A stretch of 64,000 nt of DNA. Source: Urinicoccus massiliensis. GTDB lineage: Bacteria; Bacillota; Clostridia; Tissierellales; Peptoniphilaceae. Where the stretch lies: NCBI RefSeq assembly GCF_900120405.1, contig NZ_LT635493.1:961452-1025451 (forward strand). Reading direction: 5' to 3'. Made by a program: the position numbers and the translations under genes. Shown here in pieces: positions 48,998 through 58,478 of this stretch (position 1 is its first letter; each line of letters opens with the position of its first letter). Below the pieces are notes generated by a model. That model searched no databases. It saw nothing but the letters and a program-made list of their open reading frames with translations, and was not told where the DNA came from.

Positions 48998-50708
48998 TCG
49001 AAGACTTTTAAAAGAAATTGATCAAGAAAAAATACTCATCTTTATTCTGTGTATGCTTAAGTTAGGAATTTTAGGCTTAAATGTTGCCTTAATTTTTGTC
49101 CTAGCTGATTTTGTGATGCAAATAACTCAGGGACAAGAAGAATTTTTAGTTTTTTCAGGTAAAGTGGTTGTCATAATGTTAACTGGTTATCTGTTTACTC
49201 GTTTGTATTCTTATGTTTCTTATTTTGTATCTATTCGAATCAAGGGGAAATTGCGTAAGGCTCTTTTTGAAAAAGTTTATGGATTTAAACAAAATTTTGG
49301 TCAAAAAGTGTCTATAGCCAAGGTCATACAGACCAGCGTGGAAGGAATTGAACAACTGAATCTTTTTTATGCAGAGATGTTACCTCAAGTTGTTTATTCC
49401 ATCCTAGCTCCCCTTTTGCTATTTATGCTTCTTTATCCCATGAATAAAAGTATTTCTTTAACTCTTTTAGCTGTTATACCGGCAATTCCTCTAGCAATTC
49501 TTTTAGTGCAAGCTTTAGCTTCTAGGGTTGTTAAATCGTATTGGAAATCCTACACAAACTTAGCAGAAGTTTTTATTGACTTTCTTTATGGGATGACAAC
49601 GTTAAAAATTTTTGAAGTAGATGAGGATCAAAATCAACGACTAAACAGTTTGGCAGAAGATTTTCGTAAAAAGACGATGAAGCTCTTAGTAGTTCAACTT
49701 AATAATATTACAGCAATGGATTTGGTGGCATATTTAGGAACGGGTCTGGGAATTGTTCTATCTATTTTAGCTTTCTTAAAAGGGGAAATGAATTTACGGA
49801 ATTCTTTGATTTTCATTCTTCTATCACAAGAATTTTTTACGCCCTTACGCCAACTAGGGTCCCTTTTTCATGTGGCTATGACAGGAATATCAGCGGCAGA
49901 AGATCTCTACACTGTTCTAGAAATGGAAGAAAAAAGAGATGGCGAAAATCATTTAGAGGCAGGTGAGCTAGGGGTAAGATTTGAAAGATTAGATTTTTCT
50001 TATACGGAAAAAACATTTATGACCAAACTCAACTTAAACTTTAAGAAAAATGCCATTACAGCCCTGGTTGGAAGGTCAGGATCTGGAAAATCAACGATAG
50101 CTAAGCTGGTTATGGGTCAAATTGAGGCGAAAGGAGGAGAAATTTACTATGGAGAAAAGACGAATCCAAAAAACCAAGATCTTCTAGAATCTCTTGCCTA
50201 TGTAGATAATACTCCTTATTTTTTCACAGGAAGCCTAGCTTATAATTTGAGAATAGCTAAACCAAATGCCAGTGAAGATGAATTATGGAAAGTTTTAGAC
50301 CAACTTTGCTTAGCTGATTATTTCGAAGAACAAGAAGGCTTAAATACAAAAATTAGTGAAAGTGGCAGCAACTTATCTGGAGGACAAAAACAACGACTCG
50401 CAATTGCTCGAGTTCTTTTAAAAGGTGCCAGGATTTTAGTTTTAGATGAAGCTATTTCCAACATTGATGCAGAAAGTGAAGAAATCATTCTGGAGCTTTT
50501 AGAAAAGTTAAAGAAAAATACGAATATTATCCTCATTACCCACCGATTAAAAAATACTCGGATTGCAGATTATATTTACTTTTTAGATTATGGGAAAGTT
50601 ATACAAGAAGGTCCTTTTAACCACGTTAAGCAAGAAGGGATTTTTGCCATGCTCTACCAACAGCAAGAAGAATTAGAAAAGTGGGGGATAAAAAATGCAA
50701 ACTTATAA
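48990..50708 (+). CDS. ABC transporter, fused permease-ATPase, CydD-like
   Basis: A 572-residue half-transporter: six membrane helices (about 15-320), Walker A GRSGSGKST near 361, signature LSGGQKQR near 462, Walker B ILVLDEAISNID. The loop EFFTPLRQLGSLFHVAMTGISAAEDL closely matches CydD. CydDC exports thiols in E. coli, and CydDC-like pairs have been linked to haem movement. It is fused by a 14-base overlap to a CydC-like partner, so a heterodimer is expected. Haem or thiol as substrate is inferred from the neighbourhood. Confidence 0.88.
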   Translation: MFNRRLLKEIDQEKILIFILCMLKLGILGLNVALIFVLADFVMQITQGQEEFLVFSGKVVVIMLTGYLFTRLYSYVSYFVSIRIKGKLRKALFEKVYGFKQNFGQKVSIAKVIQTSVEGIEQLNLFYAEMLPQVVYSILAPLLLFMLLYPMNKSISLTLLAVIPAIPLAILLVQALASRVVKSYWKSYTNLAEVFIDFLYGMTTLKIFEVDEDQNQRLNSLAEDFRKKTMKLLVVQLNNITAMDLVAYLGTGLGIVLSILAFLKGEMNLRNSLIFILLSQEFFTPLRQLGSLFHVAMTGISAAEDLYTVLEMEEKRDGENHLEAGELGVRFERLDFSYTEKTFMTKLNLNFKKNAITALVGRSGSGKSTIAKLVMGQIEAKGGEIYYGEKTNPKNQDLLESLAYVDNTPYFFTGSLAYNLRIAKPNASEDELWKVLDQLCLADYFEEQEGLNTKISESGSNLSGGQKQRLAIARVLLKGARILVLDEAISNIDAESEEIILELLEKLKKNTNIILITHRLKNTRIADYIYFLDYGKVIQEGPFNHVKQEGIFAMLYQQQEELEKWGIKNANL

Positions 50709-52341
50709 AAAATCATTGCTTTTATTAAAAGACCTTTTATTTCTCGTTAGGCCCTTGGCTTTTCCAATGATGGGAGCTGTCTTTTTTGGAGCCTTGGGAC
50801 ATATTTTGGCTACGGCGATTCCAAGTCTTGGGAGTTATTGGCTTTTGACGGGGGAATTCAACGTTAAAACGGGCCTAATAACCTTTGGTATTTTGGCTCT
50901 ATGCCGATCCTTATTTCGCTATTTTGAACAACTGTTAAATCATTTTGTGGCTTTTAGAACCTTGGCTATTATACGAGATAAAGTTTTTCGCAAGCTGAGA
51001 GATTTAGCTCCTGCAAAAATGGAAGAAAAAAATAAAGGAGAACTCATTTCTGTAATCAGTGCAGATATTGAATTAATGGAAGTTTTTTATGCTCATACTA
51101 TTTCTCCGGTCATAATTGCCATTATTCATACCTTGGTTCTTACAATCTTTATGGTAAAGATTCATTGGGCCATAGGTCTTTGTTTACTTGTTTCGCATTT
51201 AATTCTTGGAGTAGCTGTGCCTATTTATACAGAGAAAAAATCTAGAGACTTAGGCCCAATCCAAAGAAAAATTTTATCTGATCTCAATCTAAATATTTTA
51301 GAAAGTTTTAAGGGGATTAAAGAACTTGTCAACTTTAACTATGGAGATAAAAGATCGCAAGAAGTTACCGAGCAAACCAAGAAATTAAATCAAGCTACAA
51401 AAAATTTAACGAGAGACAGTGGAAAAAGTTTTGGCCTTTCGAGGCTTTTGGTTTTTGCTTTATCTGGATTTTTTGGAGTTTTTGCTGCGAAACTTTATCA
51501 AGATGGACAAATTCCCTTTAATTTATTTATTTTTTCCTGGGTTATCTTTTTATCCTCCTTTGGACCGACATCAGCCCTAGCTTCCTTAGCCAACAATCTT
51601 GTGGTAACTCTAGCTTGTGCCAGGAGAGTCCTAGGCCTCTTAAAAGAAGATCCTAAAGTAGACGAAGTATTGGGAGGAAAAACTTTTGATTATGAGAATT
51701 TTAAAGTTGAAAAAGTCACTTTCTCTCATGATAAGACACCCTTATTAGATCAATTTTCTATGGAAGGAGGAAAAAACCAAATCATTGGATTGGCGGGGAA
51801 ATCTGGTTGTGGAAAATCGTCCCTTATTCAGTTGATGATGCGGTTTTATGATCCAGAAAAGGGAAAAATAAACTATAATGGAATTAATTTAAAAGAGATA
51901 AATAGTTCCAACTTAAGAAAGAATATAGGGTATTTGTCCCAGTCTACCCACTTATTTAAAGGGAGCATTCGAGATAATTTATTAATTGCCAAAAAAGGTG
52001 CTACAGAAGAAGAGTTAATTTATGCTTGTAAAAAGGCGGCTATTTATGATTTTATAAAGGATTTACCCCAGGGGTTGGATACAGAAATTGTACGAGATCA
52101 AAATCTTTTATCCTCTGGGGAGATGCAACGGCTTTCTATGGCCAGATTGTTTTTAAAAAATCCTAAACTCTACCTTCTAGATGAACCAACAGCGAATGTC
52201 GATGCCATGACAGAAGGGATAATCTTAAAGTCTATCTATCAAGATAGGCAAGATAAAACTATCTTAATCACATCTCATCGAGAATCTACCTTAAGAATAT
52301 GCCAGGCAGTCATCTATATGCAAAGACAGATTCGATCTTAG
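50695..52341 (+). CDS. ABC transporter, fused permease-ATPase, CydC-like
   Basis: A 548-residue partner: FRYFEQLLNHFVAFRTLAIIRDKVF and GELISVISADIELMEVFYAHTISP match CydC. Walker A GKSGCGKSS near 367, Walker B LYLLDEPTANVD. The signature is degenerate (LLSSGEMQR instead of LSGGQ), so one of the two ATP sites of the heterodimer is probably weakened, as in many asymmetric exporters. AT-rich. The next gene begins 10 bases later. Confidence 0.88.
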   Translation: MQTYKKSLLLLKDLLFLVRPLAFPMMGAVFFGALGHILATAIPSLGSYWLLTGEFNVKTGLITFGILALCRSLFRYFEQLLNHFVAFRTLAIIRDKVFRKLRDLAPAKMEEKNKGELISVISADIELMEVFYAHTISPVIIAIIHTLVLTIFMVKIHWAIGLCLLVSHLILGVAVPIYTEKKSRDLGPIQRKILSDLNLNILESFKGIKELVNFNYGDKRSQEVTEQTKKLNQATKNLTRDSGKSFGLSRLLVFALSGFFGVFAAKLYQDGQIPFNLFIFSWVIFLSSFGPTSALASLANNLVVTLACARRVLGLLKEDPKVDEVLGGKTFDYENFKVEKVTFSHDKTPLLDQFSMEGGKNQIIGLAGKSGCGKSSLIQLMMRFYDPEKGKINYNGINLKEINSSNLRKNIGYLSQSTHLFKGSIRDNLLIAKKGATEEELIYACKKAAIYDFIKDLPQGLDTEIVRDQNLLSSGEMQRLSMARLFLKNPKLYLLDEPTANVDAMTEGIILKSIYQDRQDKTILITSHRESTLRICQAVIYMQRQIRS

Positions 52342-52351
52342 AGGGAAATGC

Positions 52352-53191
52352 ATGACGGATTTAAACTTAACCAAACCTCAGATAAATTATCTACTCTATA
52401 TTTTAGAAAATAAAGGACCAAAGACGATTACAGCTTGTGCAAATTATTTTATCTGTTCAAAAACCAACGCTAAAAAAATCCTAGACAAAATGATGACTGT
52501 GGGTCTCTTATATAAGAATGGACAAGACTATCAATTGACAAAAATTGCCTATAAAATTGCTTTGGACTACCATCAAAGAAAAGAAAATTTAGAGCTTTTT
52601 TTACAGGAAACTTTTTGTCTAAATGAGGAGGAAATAAAAGAACTTGTAAGTATTCTTTTAACAAGCAAGGGGGAAAATTTTTTTAATCAAATAAATAAGA
52701 AGGTAAAAATTCTTAGGGAAATTCATACAAAAAAGCTAGGTAAAAAAGATTGGACAAATTACGACTTTAAAAAGTATTTTTTGCCAGGCCTATATCCTAT
52801 AACCTGTTGCTTGTATAAAAAATCAAAAGAGGATTTTTCTCGTTTAAAACCTTGTATCCTTCGGGAAAATTTTGAAGCACAATCTTATCTTGAGGTCAAT
52901 GAGGACATTTCGATTCAATTAAAGGCAACAAGAATGACAAAAAATCAAGAAGGCTATCAAAAAAAGAGCGTTGTATCGAAGATTTCTTATCTTGGAGAAA
53001 ATGGAAAAGAGGAAATAAATTCTAAAAACGGGTTATTTACCTTGCATCTACCCCAAGACCTGTCGTGGTACAACCTAGGACAAGGTTTGTTGCAAACTGG
53101 AATTTATTTAACGATAGAATCCTATCTTGGCCTAGGCTTACAAGTGGAAAGAGTTGTATGTATTTTAACTTTAAACCTGTTCAATATTTAA
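52352..53191 (+). CDS. Winged-helix regulator with DtxR-like dimer region
   Basis: A 279-residue protein. The first 70 residues form a winged helix (NYLLYILENKGPKTITACANYFICSKTNAKKILDKM). YHQRKENLELFLQETFCLNEEEIKELV then resembles the DtxR/MntR dimerisation helix, but the usual metal ligands are not clearly placed. The C-terminal half is Lys-rich and unrecognised, with Cys residues (ITCCLYKK, LKPCIL). It closes the ABC operon and may sense iron, haem or thiol state; that role is inferred from position. Confidence 0.65.
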   Translation: MTDLNLTKPQINYLLYILENKGPKTITACANYFICSKTNAKKILDKMMTVGLLYKNGQDYQLTKIAYKIALDYHQRKENLELFLQETFCLNEEEIKELVSILLTSKGENFFNQINKKVKILREIHTKKLGKKDWTNYDFKKYFLPGLYPITCCLYKKSKEDFSRLKPCILRENFEAQSYLEVNEDISIQLKATRMTKNQEGYQKKSVVSKISYLGENGKEEINSKNGLFTLHLPQDLSWYNLGQGLLQTGIYLTIESYLGLGLQVERVVCILTLNLFNI

Positions 53192-53320
53192 GAAAAACAA
53201 AACCAGGGTTAACAGAAAGAAGAGAGAGAATTTTGGCAAAATGTACAAACAATAAAGTGTAAATTATACAAAATTTATTAAATAAGATAAAAAAAACTAT
53301 AAAGCTTAATAAAAGAGAGG

Positions 53321-53352
53321 AATAAGTTAACCTAGGTTGACTTATTTTTTTA
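53321..53352 (+). terminator. Terminator of the ABC/regulator operon
   Basis: AATAAGTTAACCTAGGTTGACTTATT, a near-perfect palindrome followed by T7. Confidence 0.85.
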
Positions 53353-53404
53353 TAGGAAAAGACTTTTTAAAAAGAGGAAATACGTTATATTTTAATAGCA
53401 TTAA

Positions 53405-53419
53405 TGATAATAGCTATCA
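53405..53419 (+). promoter_or_regulatory. Fur-like box before the haem-uptake operon
   Basis: TGATAATAGCTATCA agrees with the Fur 7-1-7 consensus TGATAATnATTATCA at 12 of 14 defined positions. It lies just downstream of a TATATT (53386-53391) and about 37 bases before the first NEAT gene, where a bound repressor would block transcription under iron sufficiency. Confidence 0.65.
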
Positions 53420-53455
53420 ACGGGTAGATAGAATTACTATTTGAGAAAGGAATGA

Positions 53456-54931
53456 ATGCTCACTAAAATGGAGATTAATTTACAAGTAAAAAGACTAGTT
53501 TTAGCCCTGTTGTTTGTATGGATTAGTTTAAGTTCAGTGTATGGACAGGACCAAGGTCCTCCTATAGACGGACCAGTTGAATTGGAAGATGGCTGCTATA
53601 CAGTCCCCATTAAACTTTGGCATGCCATGGAAGAAAAACCATCAATGGGGAACCGGGCTTTTATACAAACGGGAAATTTAGTTGTAAAAGATAAAAAAGC
53701 CTCTCTTTATGTTGGCACGGATTTGATGGAGTATATGAACATTAAGGCTTCATTAATCAATTTATATGTAGAACAAAAAGATGGTACATATCAAGCAACA
53801 AAAAAAGGTTGTTATGAAATTGAAGTGCCCAATGAAGCGGAAAAAAGACCTAGAGTTTTTGTGGTGGAACTGCTAAACCAAGATCAAATGGTCAACGTTT
53901 ATGTTGATCCAAAAGTAGAGCCCATGGGAGATGAACCGATCCGGGCTCGAATAAAAATTGACTGGGACCAGGCAAAAAAGATTACTCCAGACCAAGCAAC
54001 ATTGGTTGCCAAGTATGAAAAGGGACCTAAAAAACCAGATTTTAAAAAAGAAAATTCAGGAAGTAAAGAAAATAAAGGGCTTTATGTGGATTATCCTGGG
54101 AATTGTTTTTTAGAAGAATTTTCTTTTTATGGAAACAGATTGACAGGACCAGAAGCCCAAGGCATTTCTAAGGATTTTTCTCCTTTAGACCAGGTCAATG
54201 TTTTTAATATTGACTTTTTAGGAAATCTGGATCATTTTACTGGGAAAGAGAAATCAATCCAAGCGACTCGAAAAAAAGTCTCACCTCAAAAAAGTTTTAC
54301 GGTGAAATTGCCTCTTTTAAAATTTAAAAAAACGGATAGTTTAAATTTGTACGACTATACACAAGGAGCTAAGAAAAAAATAGATTTTCAAACAGATGAA
54401 AAATTTGTTTCTTTTCAAACAAATAAACCAGGAAATTACGCCCTAGTAAATAGTGGAAGAAAAGAAGGTGTGGCGAATATGCCAGCTGAAAATTCTTTAC
54501 GCCAAGCATCCGTTGGGCCACAAGGATCAACAGCTGCTGAAAGAGGAAAGGCCTTCTTGCAAAGCGTTAAGAAACCTCAGGCTACACCTGTAAAAAGTAC
54601 TCAAGGTCTTCCTGTTCAAAGTGGAGCTGCAGGATCTGGTCAAGTTTTAGCTCCCGCAGACCTCCCTCCTCTTGGACAAGTGGATATGGCCAGTAATTCT
54701 TCTCAAATAGAAGAAAACAATCCAACGAAAGAAGATGAGCAGTCCAAGAGCGTAGAAAAAGTAAAAAAGATGAAAGAATCAGGGCCTATTATAGGGTTAA
54801 TCTTACTTTTATTCGCAGGTATATTGACAGCGGCCATAGTTATCTCTCGGAAACTTTTAAAAGAAATTGCTTTTATTCAGGAAGAAGAGACCTTTATAAA
54901 AGAAATGGAGCGGAAAAATGAGAAAAAGTAA
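53456..54931 (+). CDS. NEAT-domain, membrane-anchored haem-uptake protein
   Basis: A 491-residue surface protein. A signal peptide (about 1-30) is followed by one NEAT domain (about 45-175) with YTVPIKLWHAMEEKPSMGN, where SMGN (63-66) is the lip of the haem pocket. The position where sister domains have VDAMD reads VDPKV (150-154), so this copy may lack the usual iron ligand. A second beta-rich region (about 210-340), a Gln/Pro/Ser linker, and a C-terminal membrane helix (IIGLILLLFAGILTAAIVI) with a charged cytoplasmic tail follow. It is the first gene after the Fur-like box, overlapping shp by 14 bases, in the place Shr occupies in streptococci. Confidence 0.85.
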   Translation: MLTKMEINLQVKRLVLALLFVWISLSSVYGQDQGPPIDGPVELEDGCYTVPIKLWHAMEEKPSMGNRAFIQTGNLVVKDKKASLYVGTDLMEYMNIKASLINLYVEQKDGTYQATKKGCYEIEVPNEAEKRPRVFVVELLNQDQMVNVYVDPKVEPMGDEPIRARIKIDWDQAKKITPDQATLVAKYEKGPKKPDFKKENSGSKENKGLYVDYPGNCFLEEFSFYGNRLTGPEAQGISKDFSPLDQVNVFNIDFLGNLDHFTGKEKSIQATRKKVSPQKSFTVKLPLLKFKKTDSLNLYDYTQGAKKKIDFQTDEKFVSFQTNKPGNYALVNSGRKEGVANMPAENSLRQASVGPQGSTAAERGKAFLQSVKKPQATPVKSTQGLPVQSGAAGSGQVLAPADLPPLGQVDMASNSSQIEENNPTKEDEQSKSVEKVKKMKESGPIIGLILLLFAGILTAAIVISRKLLKEIAFIQEEETFIKEMERKNEKK

Positions 54932-55883
54932 AATCTTTCTTTTCTTGACACTGATTTTACTGTTTGGATTTAGTCAAGAAGCCTTGGCTTATACGCAAGA
55001 AATATTCAAGGCAACGCCTTATTACATTCATCCGGTTACAGGTGTAATTGAAGATCCTGGTAACAACCCAGGTATTGGCCAAGGAATGACAGAGAATGTT
55101 GTCCACCCTCAGGCATTGGTGGAAACGACCGATGATGGTCGAATCTTTCTTTCGGTTCGATATAATCTAGCCAATTACATTAAGAATGAAACCTTTGCGG
55201 TTCAAAAACGAGGCGATGCTTCTTTTTATTCTGTTCCAGCTCAGGTAACAGCATCTACAGAAACGACAAAAGACTACCGTATTGAAATTCCATCAAAAGA
55301 CGTAATCGTTCGAGGGAGTTTTTTCGTTGGACCCATGGGAAGGGATGTTATTTTTTACTATGACATTGCAAATCCAACACCTGGAAATACAGATTTTAAA
55401 ACTCTGTCTGGTGGATCGACAAGCTCTAGCTCCAGGGCACCTATTCAAAATCAAAATCAGGCCTCGCAAGCACAAATATTGAATCAGACATCTGCCGCAA
55501 TTTCAGAGAACACTGCAGGACCTACAAATCTTCCAAGTGCTGGGCAAATTATTCCGGCGGCTCAGCCAGGAAAGAAAGTCGAGCAAAAAGTGGTTAACTC
55601 AAAATTTTCGGCTGGAGATTTAGGTTATAAGCATGGACTCTTGACAAAGGATGATCCGCAAATTAAAAAGCTTTATTATTCCAATCAAAAAGACAAGAAA
55701 AAAGGGGTAAAAAAGAAAGCCCCTCTGGGGCCCATAACAAAAGCTTTCATCTATGCTGGAATTGGGCTTTTGACTCTTCTGGCATTTAGTGGAATCCTTG
55801 TTACTGTTGGGCTCTATATTTACTATAAGAGCTTGGAAAGAAAGACCTATTCTAGAATGGAGGGCCTGTATGAAAAAGACTAA
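54918..55883 (+). CDS. shp: Shp-type haem-carrier protein
   Basis: A 321-residue cell-surface haem protein like streptococcal Shp, which passes haem to HtsA. After the signal peptide, HPVTGVIEDPGNNPGIGQGM and RGSFFVGPMGRDVIFY match Shp. The two methionines that coordinate haem iron in Streptococcus pyogenes (Met66, Met153) correspond here to Met57 and Met140. A low-complexity linker and a C-terminal membrane helix (about 275-300) with a basic tail anchor it. It sits between the NEAT protein and the haem-binding lipoprotein, overlapping both by 14 bases. Confidence 0.9.
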   Translation: MRKSKIFLFLTLILLFGFSQEALAYTQEIFKATPYYIHPVTGVIEDPGNNPGIGQGMTENVVHPQALVETTDDGRIFLSVRYNLANYIKNETFAVQKRGDASFYSVPAQVTASTETTKDYRIEIPSKDVIVRGSFFVGPMGRDVIFYYDIANPTPGNTDFKTLSGGSTSSSSRAPIQNQNQASQAQILNQTSAAISENTAGPTNLPSAGQIIPAAQPGKKVEQKVVNSKFSAGDLGYKHGLLTKDDPQIKKLYYSNQKDKKKGVKKKAPLGPITKAFIYAGIGLLTLLAFSGILVTVGLYIYYKSLERKTYSRMEGLYEKD

Positions 55884-56748
55884 AATGATCATTCTAGTTC
55901 TAGCTTGTATTATTTTGTTAACATCTTGTGTCGATCAAAAGCAGGGATCGAAATCAGCTGGTAAAGGAGACCTTAAGATTGCAGCTACATCCATGGCTAC
56001 TGTCTATATCATGGAAAAACTTAATTTAGACCTAGTGGCTGTGCCAGATTCCAAGATAGACCCCATGCCGGAACGATACAAAGATGTACCAAAAGTTGGG
56101 ATGGCCATGACTCCCGATATTGAAAAATTAAAGTCCATTCAACCAGATTATGTTTTTTCACCCGTATCTTTAATTTCAGACCTCTTGCCAAAATATAAGG
56201 CTGCCGGCCTGGACTATGGATTCTTAAACCTCAATAATATTGAGGGCATGTATAAATCCATTGATGACTTAGGTAAATTACTAGATCGAGAAAAAGAAGC
56301 AAAAGCCCTAAGAGATGACTATGAAAAATTTATAAAGGACTATCGAAAAAAACACGAAGGAAAAAAAGCTATAAAAGTTTTAATCCTTATGGGATTGCCA
56401 GGGTCTTACGTCGTAGCAACAGAAAACTCTTATGTAGGATCCTTGGTGGAACTTGCAGGAGCAGAAAATGTTTATGCGGGGACAAATCAACAATTCATCA
56501 CCATTAATACGGAAGATATGCTTCAAAAAGATCCAGATATGATTTTACGGTGCGCCCATGCTCTTCCTGATGAGGTGATGAAAATGTTTAAAAAAGATTT
56601 TGCAGAAAATGATATTTGGAAGCACTTTCGAGCAGTTAAGAATGGAGAAGTTTATGACTTGTCTTATAAACGGTTTGGCATGTCGGCTAAATTTAATTAT
56701 AAAGAAGCCCTCGACGATCTGGAGGTAATCTTCTATGAAAAAAACTAA
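55870..56748 (+). CDS. htsA: Haem ABC transporter substrate-binding lipoprotein (HtsA/IsdE type)
   Basis: A 292-residue lipoprotein with lipobox LTSC (Cys20). The haem ligands of HtsA/IsdE, one Met and one His229, correspond to Met80 in GMAMTPDIEKLKS and His230 in ILRCAHALPDEV; both motifs are clearly conserved. I start it at ATG 55870, inside the end of shp, with GGAGGG upstream. A longer frame runs through shp and is rejected. It would take haem from Shp to the permease. Confidence 0.93.
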   Translation: MKKTKMIILVLACIILLTSCVDQKQGSKSAGKGDLKIAATSMATVYIMEKLNLDLVAVPDSKIDPMPERYKDVPKVGMAMTPDIEKLKSIQPDYVFSPVSLISDLLPKYKAAGLDYGFLNLNNIEGMYKSIDDLGKLLDREKEAKALRDDYEKFIKDYRKKHEGKKAIKVLILMGLPGSYVVATENSYVGSLVELAGAENVYAGTNQQFITINTEDMLQKDPDMILRCAHALPDEVMKMFKKDFAENDIWKHFRAVKNGEVYDLSYKRFGMSAKFNYKEALDDLEVIFYEKN

Positions 56749-57724
56749 GGCCATATCCTTTTACGGCGGTGCTATTTTACTGCTCATTCTCCTAATTCTT
56801 TATTCTGCAAAAACAGGATCCATTGAAATGTCCCTATCAAAATTAGTAAGGGGACTCTTCTTAGAATATGATTCCGAAGTGGCTACTGTTTTTGACCTTC
56901 GGTTTCCCAGAATTATTATTGCTGTCATGGCAGGAGCTGCCTTGGCTACTTCAGGAGTTCTACTTCAAGCGGTGATGCAAAACCCCCTGACGGATCCTGG
57001 TATTATTGGAATCTCTTCAGCAGCCTATTTAACAGCAACTCTGATTACCTTCTCATTTCCAACGTTATTTTACGCCATTCCAGGTTTGTCTGTGATTGGA
57101 GGTGTTTTGGCCTATCTTTTGATCTACTCCCTAGCTTGGCAAGGAGGGTCCAACCCCATCAAACTCATTCTGGTGGGGGTAGCTCTAAACATGACCCTTA
57201 TAGGTATTACCGATGCCCTCAAAGCCATGAATGGGGGAACACTAACAAACGTCCAATCCATCATTGAGGGGAATATTGCCCAAAAAACCTGGGTAGATGT
57301 GAAAGTAATGGCAATTTATGGAGTTATCGGCTTGCTAGTGTCACTTTTAACAATGCGAACTTGCAATCTTCTTTCTCTAGAAGATGATACGGCAAAGTCT
57401 TTGGGCGTAAATGTAAATAGGGATCGATTCTTAGTGGCTCTAATTGCCATCGTTTTAGCTTCAGTATCCACAGCCATTGTTGGAGTTGTAGGGTTTTTAG
57501 GTCTTATTGTTCCACATATTGGACGAATTCTTGTGGGATCGAACCATAAACACCTCTTACCCTTTTCCATGTTATTAGGAGCGATTATCCTACTTTTTTC
57601 CGACACCTTAGGAAGAGTGATAGCTTATCCCTATGAGGTAAAAGCCTCAGTCGTTATGACGGTTTTTGGTGGAATCTTCTTTATTATCCTCTTAAAGATT
57701 GGAGGGAAGACCTATGGAAATTAA
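56735..57724 (+). CDS. htsB: Haem ABC transporter permease (FecCD type)
   Basis: A 329-residue permease with about nine to ten helices. LRFPRIIIAVMAGAALATSGVLLQAVMQNPLTDPGIIG and GFLGLIVPHIGRILVGSNHKHLLPFS are the FecCD signatures. It overlaps the htsA end by 14 bases and the htsC start by 11. Confidence 0.95.
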   Translation: MKKTKAISFYGGAILLLILLILYSAKTGSIEMSLSKLVRGLFLEYDSEVATVFDLRFPRIIIAVMAGAALATSGVLLQAVMQNPLTDPGIIGISSAAYLTATLITFSFPTLFYAIPGLSVIGGVLAYLLIYSLAWQGGSNPIKLILVGVALNMTLIGITDALKAMNGGTLTNVQSIIEGNIAQKTWVDVKVMAIYGVIGLLVSLLTMRTCNLLSLEDDTAKSLGVNVNRDRFLVALIAIVLASVSTAIVGVVGFLGLIVPHIGRILVGSNHKHLLPFSMLLGAIILLFSDTLGRVIAYPYEVKASVVMTVFGGIFFIILLKIGGKTYGN

Positions 57725-58478
57725 CCATCTCTATTTCGCCTATGGCAAAAAACCAGTCTTAAAAAACCTGAATCTCCAATTTAAGGAAGGAAAAATTACG
57801 ACCCTGCTAGGAGCCAATGGTTGTGGAAAATCCACCCTCTTAAAACTTTGCACTAAGAACTTAAATCCAAAGTACGGAGTCATTCGCCTAGGCAAGACGT
57901 CTATTCAACGAATACCACGAAAAGAATTTGCTAAAAAAGTGGCGATTGTTCAACAAAAAAACCAAATTCAGGCAGACCTGACAGTAAAAGACTTAGTGTC
58001 TTATGGGCGTACACCTTATATTGCTTTTATGGCAAGGCCCAGCCAAGAAGATTTTGAAGCAGTAGAAGAAGCCATTCATCTTTGCGGTTTAGATGAGTTA
58101 AAAGACCGAAAAATTGGAACGCTATCTGGCGGTCAAATTCAAAGAGCATGGATTGCCATGGCCTTGGCTCAAGATAGTCACTATTTATTTTTAGATGAGC
58201 CCACCACCTATCTAGATATCAAATATCAAATTGAAGTCTTAAAACTCATTAAAGACCTCAATCAAAGCTTAGGAAAAACGATTGTTATGGTTCTTCATGA
58301 TATTAATCAGTCGATTCACTTTTCCCATGAAATTATTGGATTAGAACAAGGGGAAGTGGTCTTTCAAGGGACACCCCAAGAAGTTTTAACAGAAGAGAAA
58401 ATCAGTCAATTGTACGATACCCCCCTTAAGTTGGTTCAACTAGAAGGGAAAAGCTACATTACAGCCAAGGAGGTGTAA
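57714..58478 (+). CDS. htsC: Haem ABC transporter ATPase
   Basis: A 254-residue ATPase of the FepC/HmuV group: Walker A GANGCGKST, signature LSGGQIQRAW, Walker B YLFLDEPTTYLD, switch His in VLHDINQS. The start at ATG 57714 (MEINHLYFAYG) follows GGAGGG. It energises uptake through htsB. The flavodoxin gene starts at the next base. Confidence 0.95.
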   Translation: MEINHLYFAYGKKPVLKNLNLQFKEGKITTLLGANGCGKSTLLKLCTKNLNPKYGVIRLGKTSIQRIPRKEFAKKVAIVQQKNQIQADLTVKDLVSYGRTPYIAFMARPSQEDFEAVEEAIHLCGLDELKDRKIGTLSGGQIQRAWIAMALAQDSHYLFLDEPTTYLDIKYQIEVLKLIKDLNQSLGKTIVMVLHDINQSIHFSHEIIGLEQGEVVFQGTPQEVLTEEKISQLYDTPLKLVQLEGKSYITAKEV

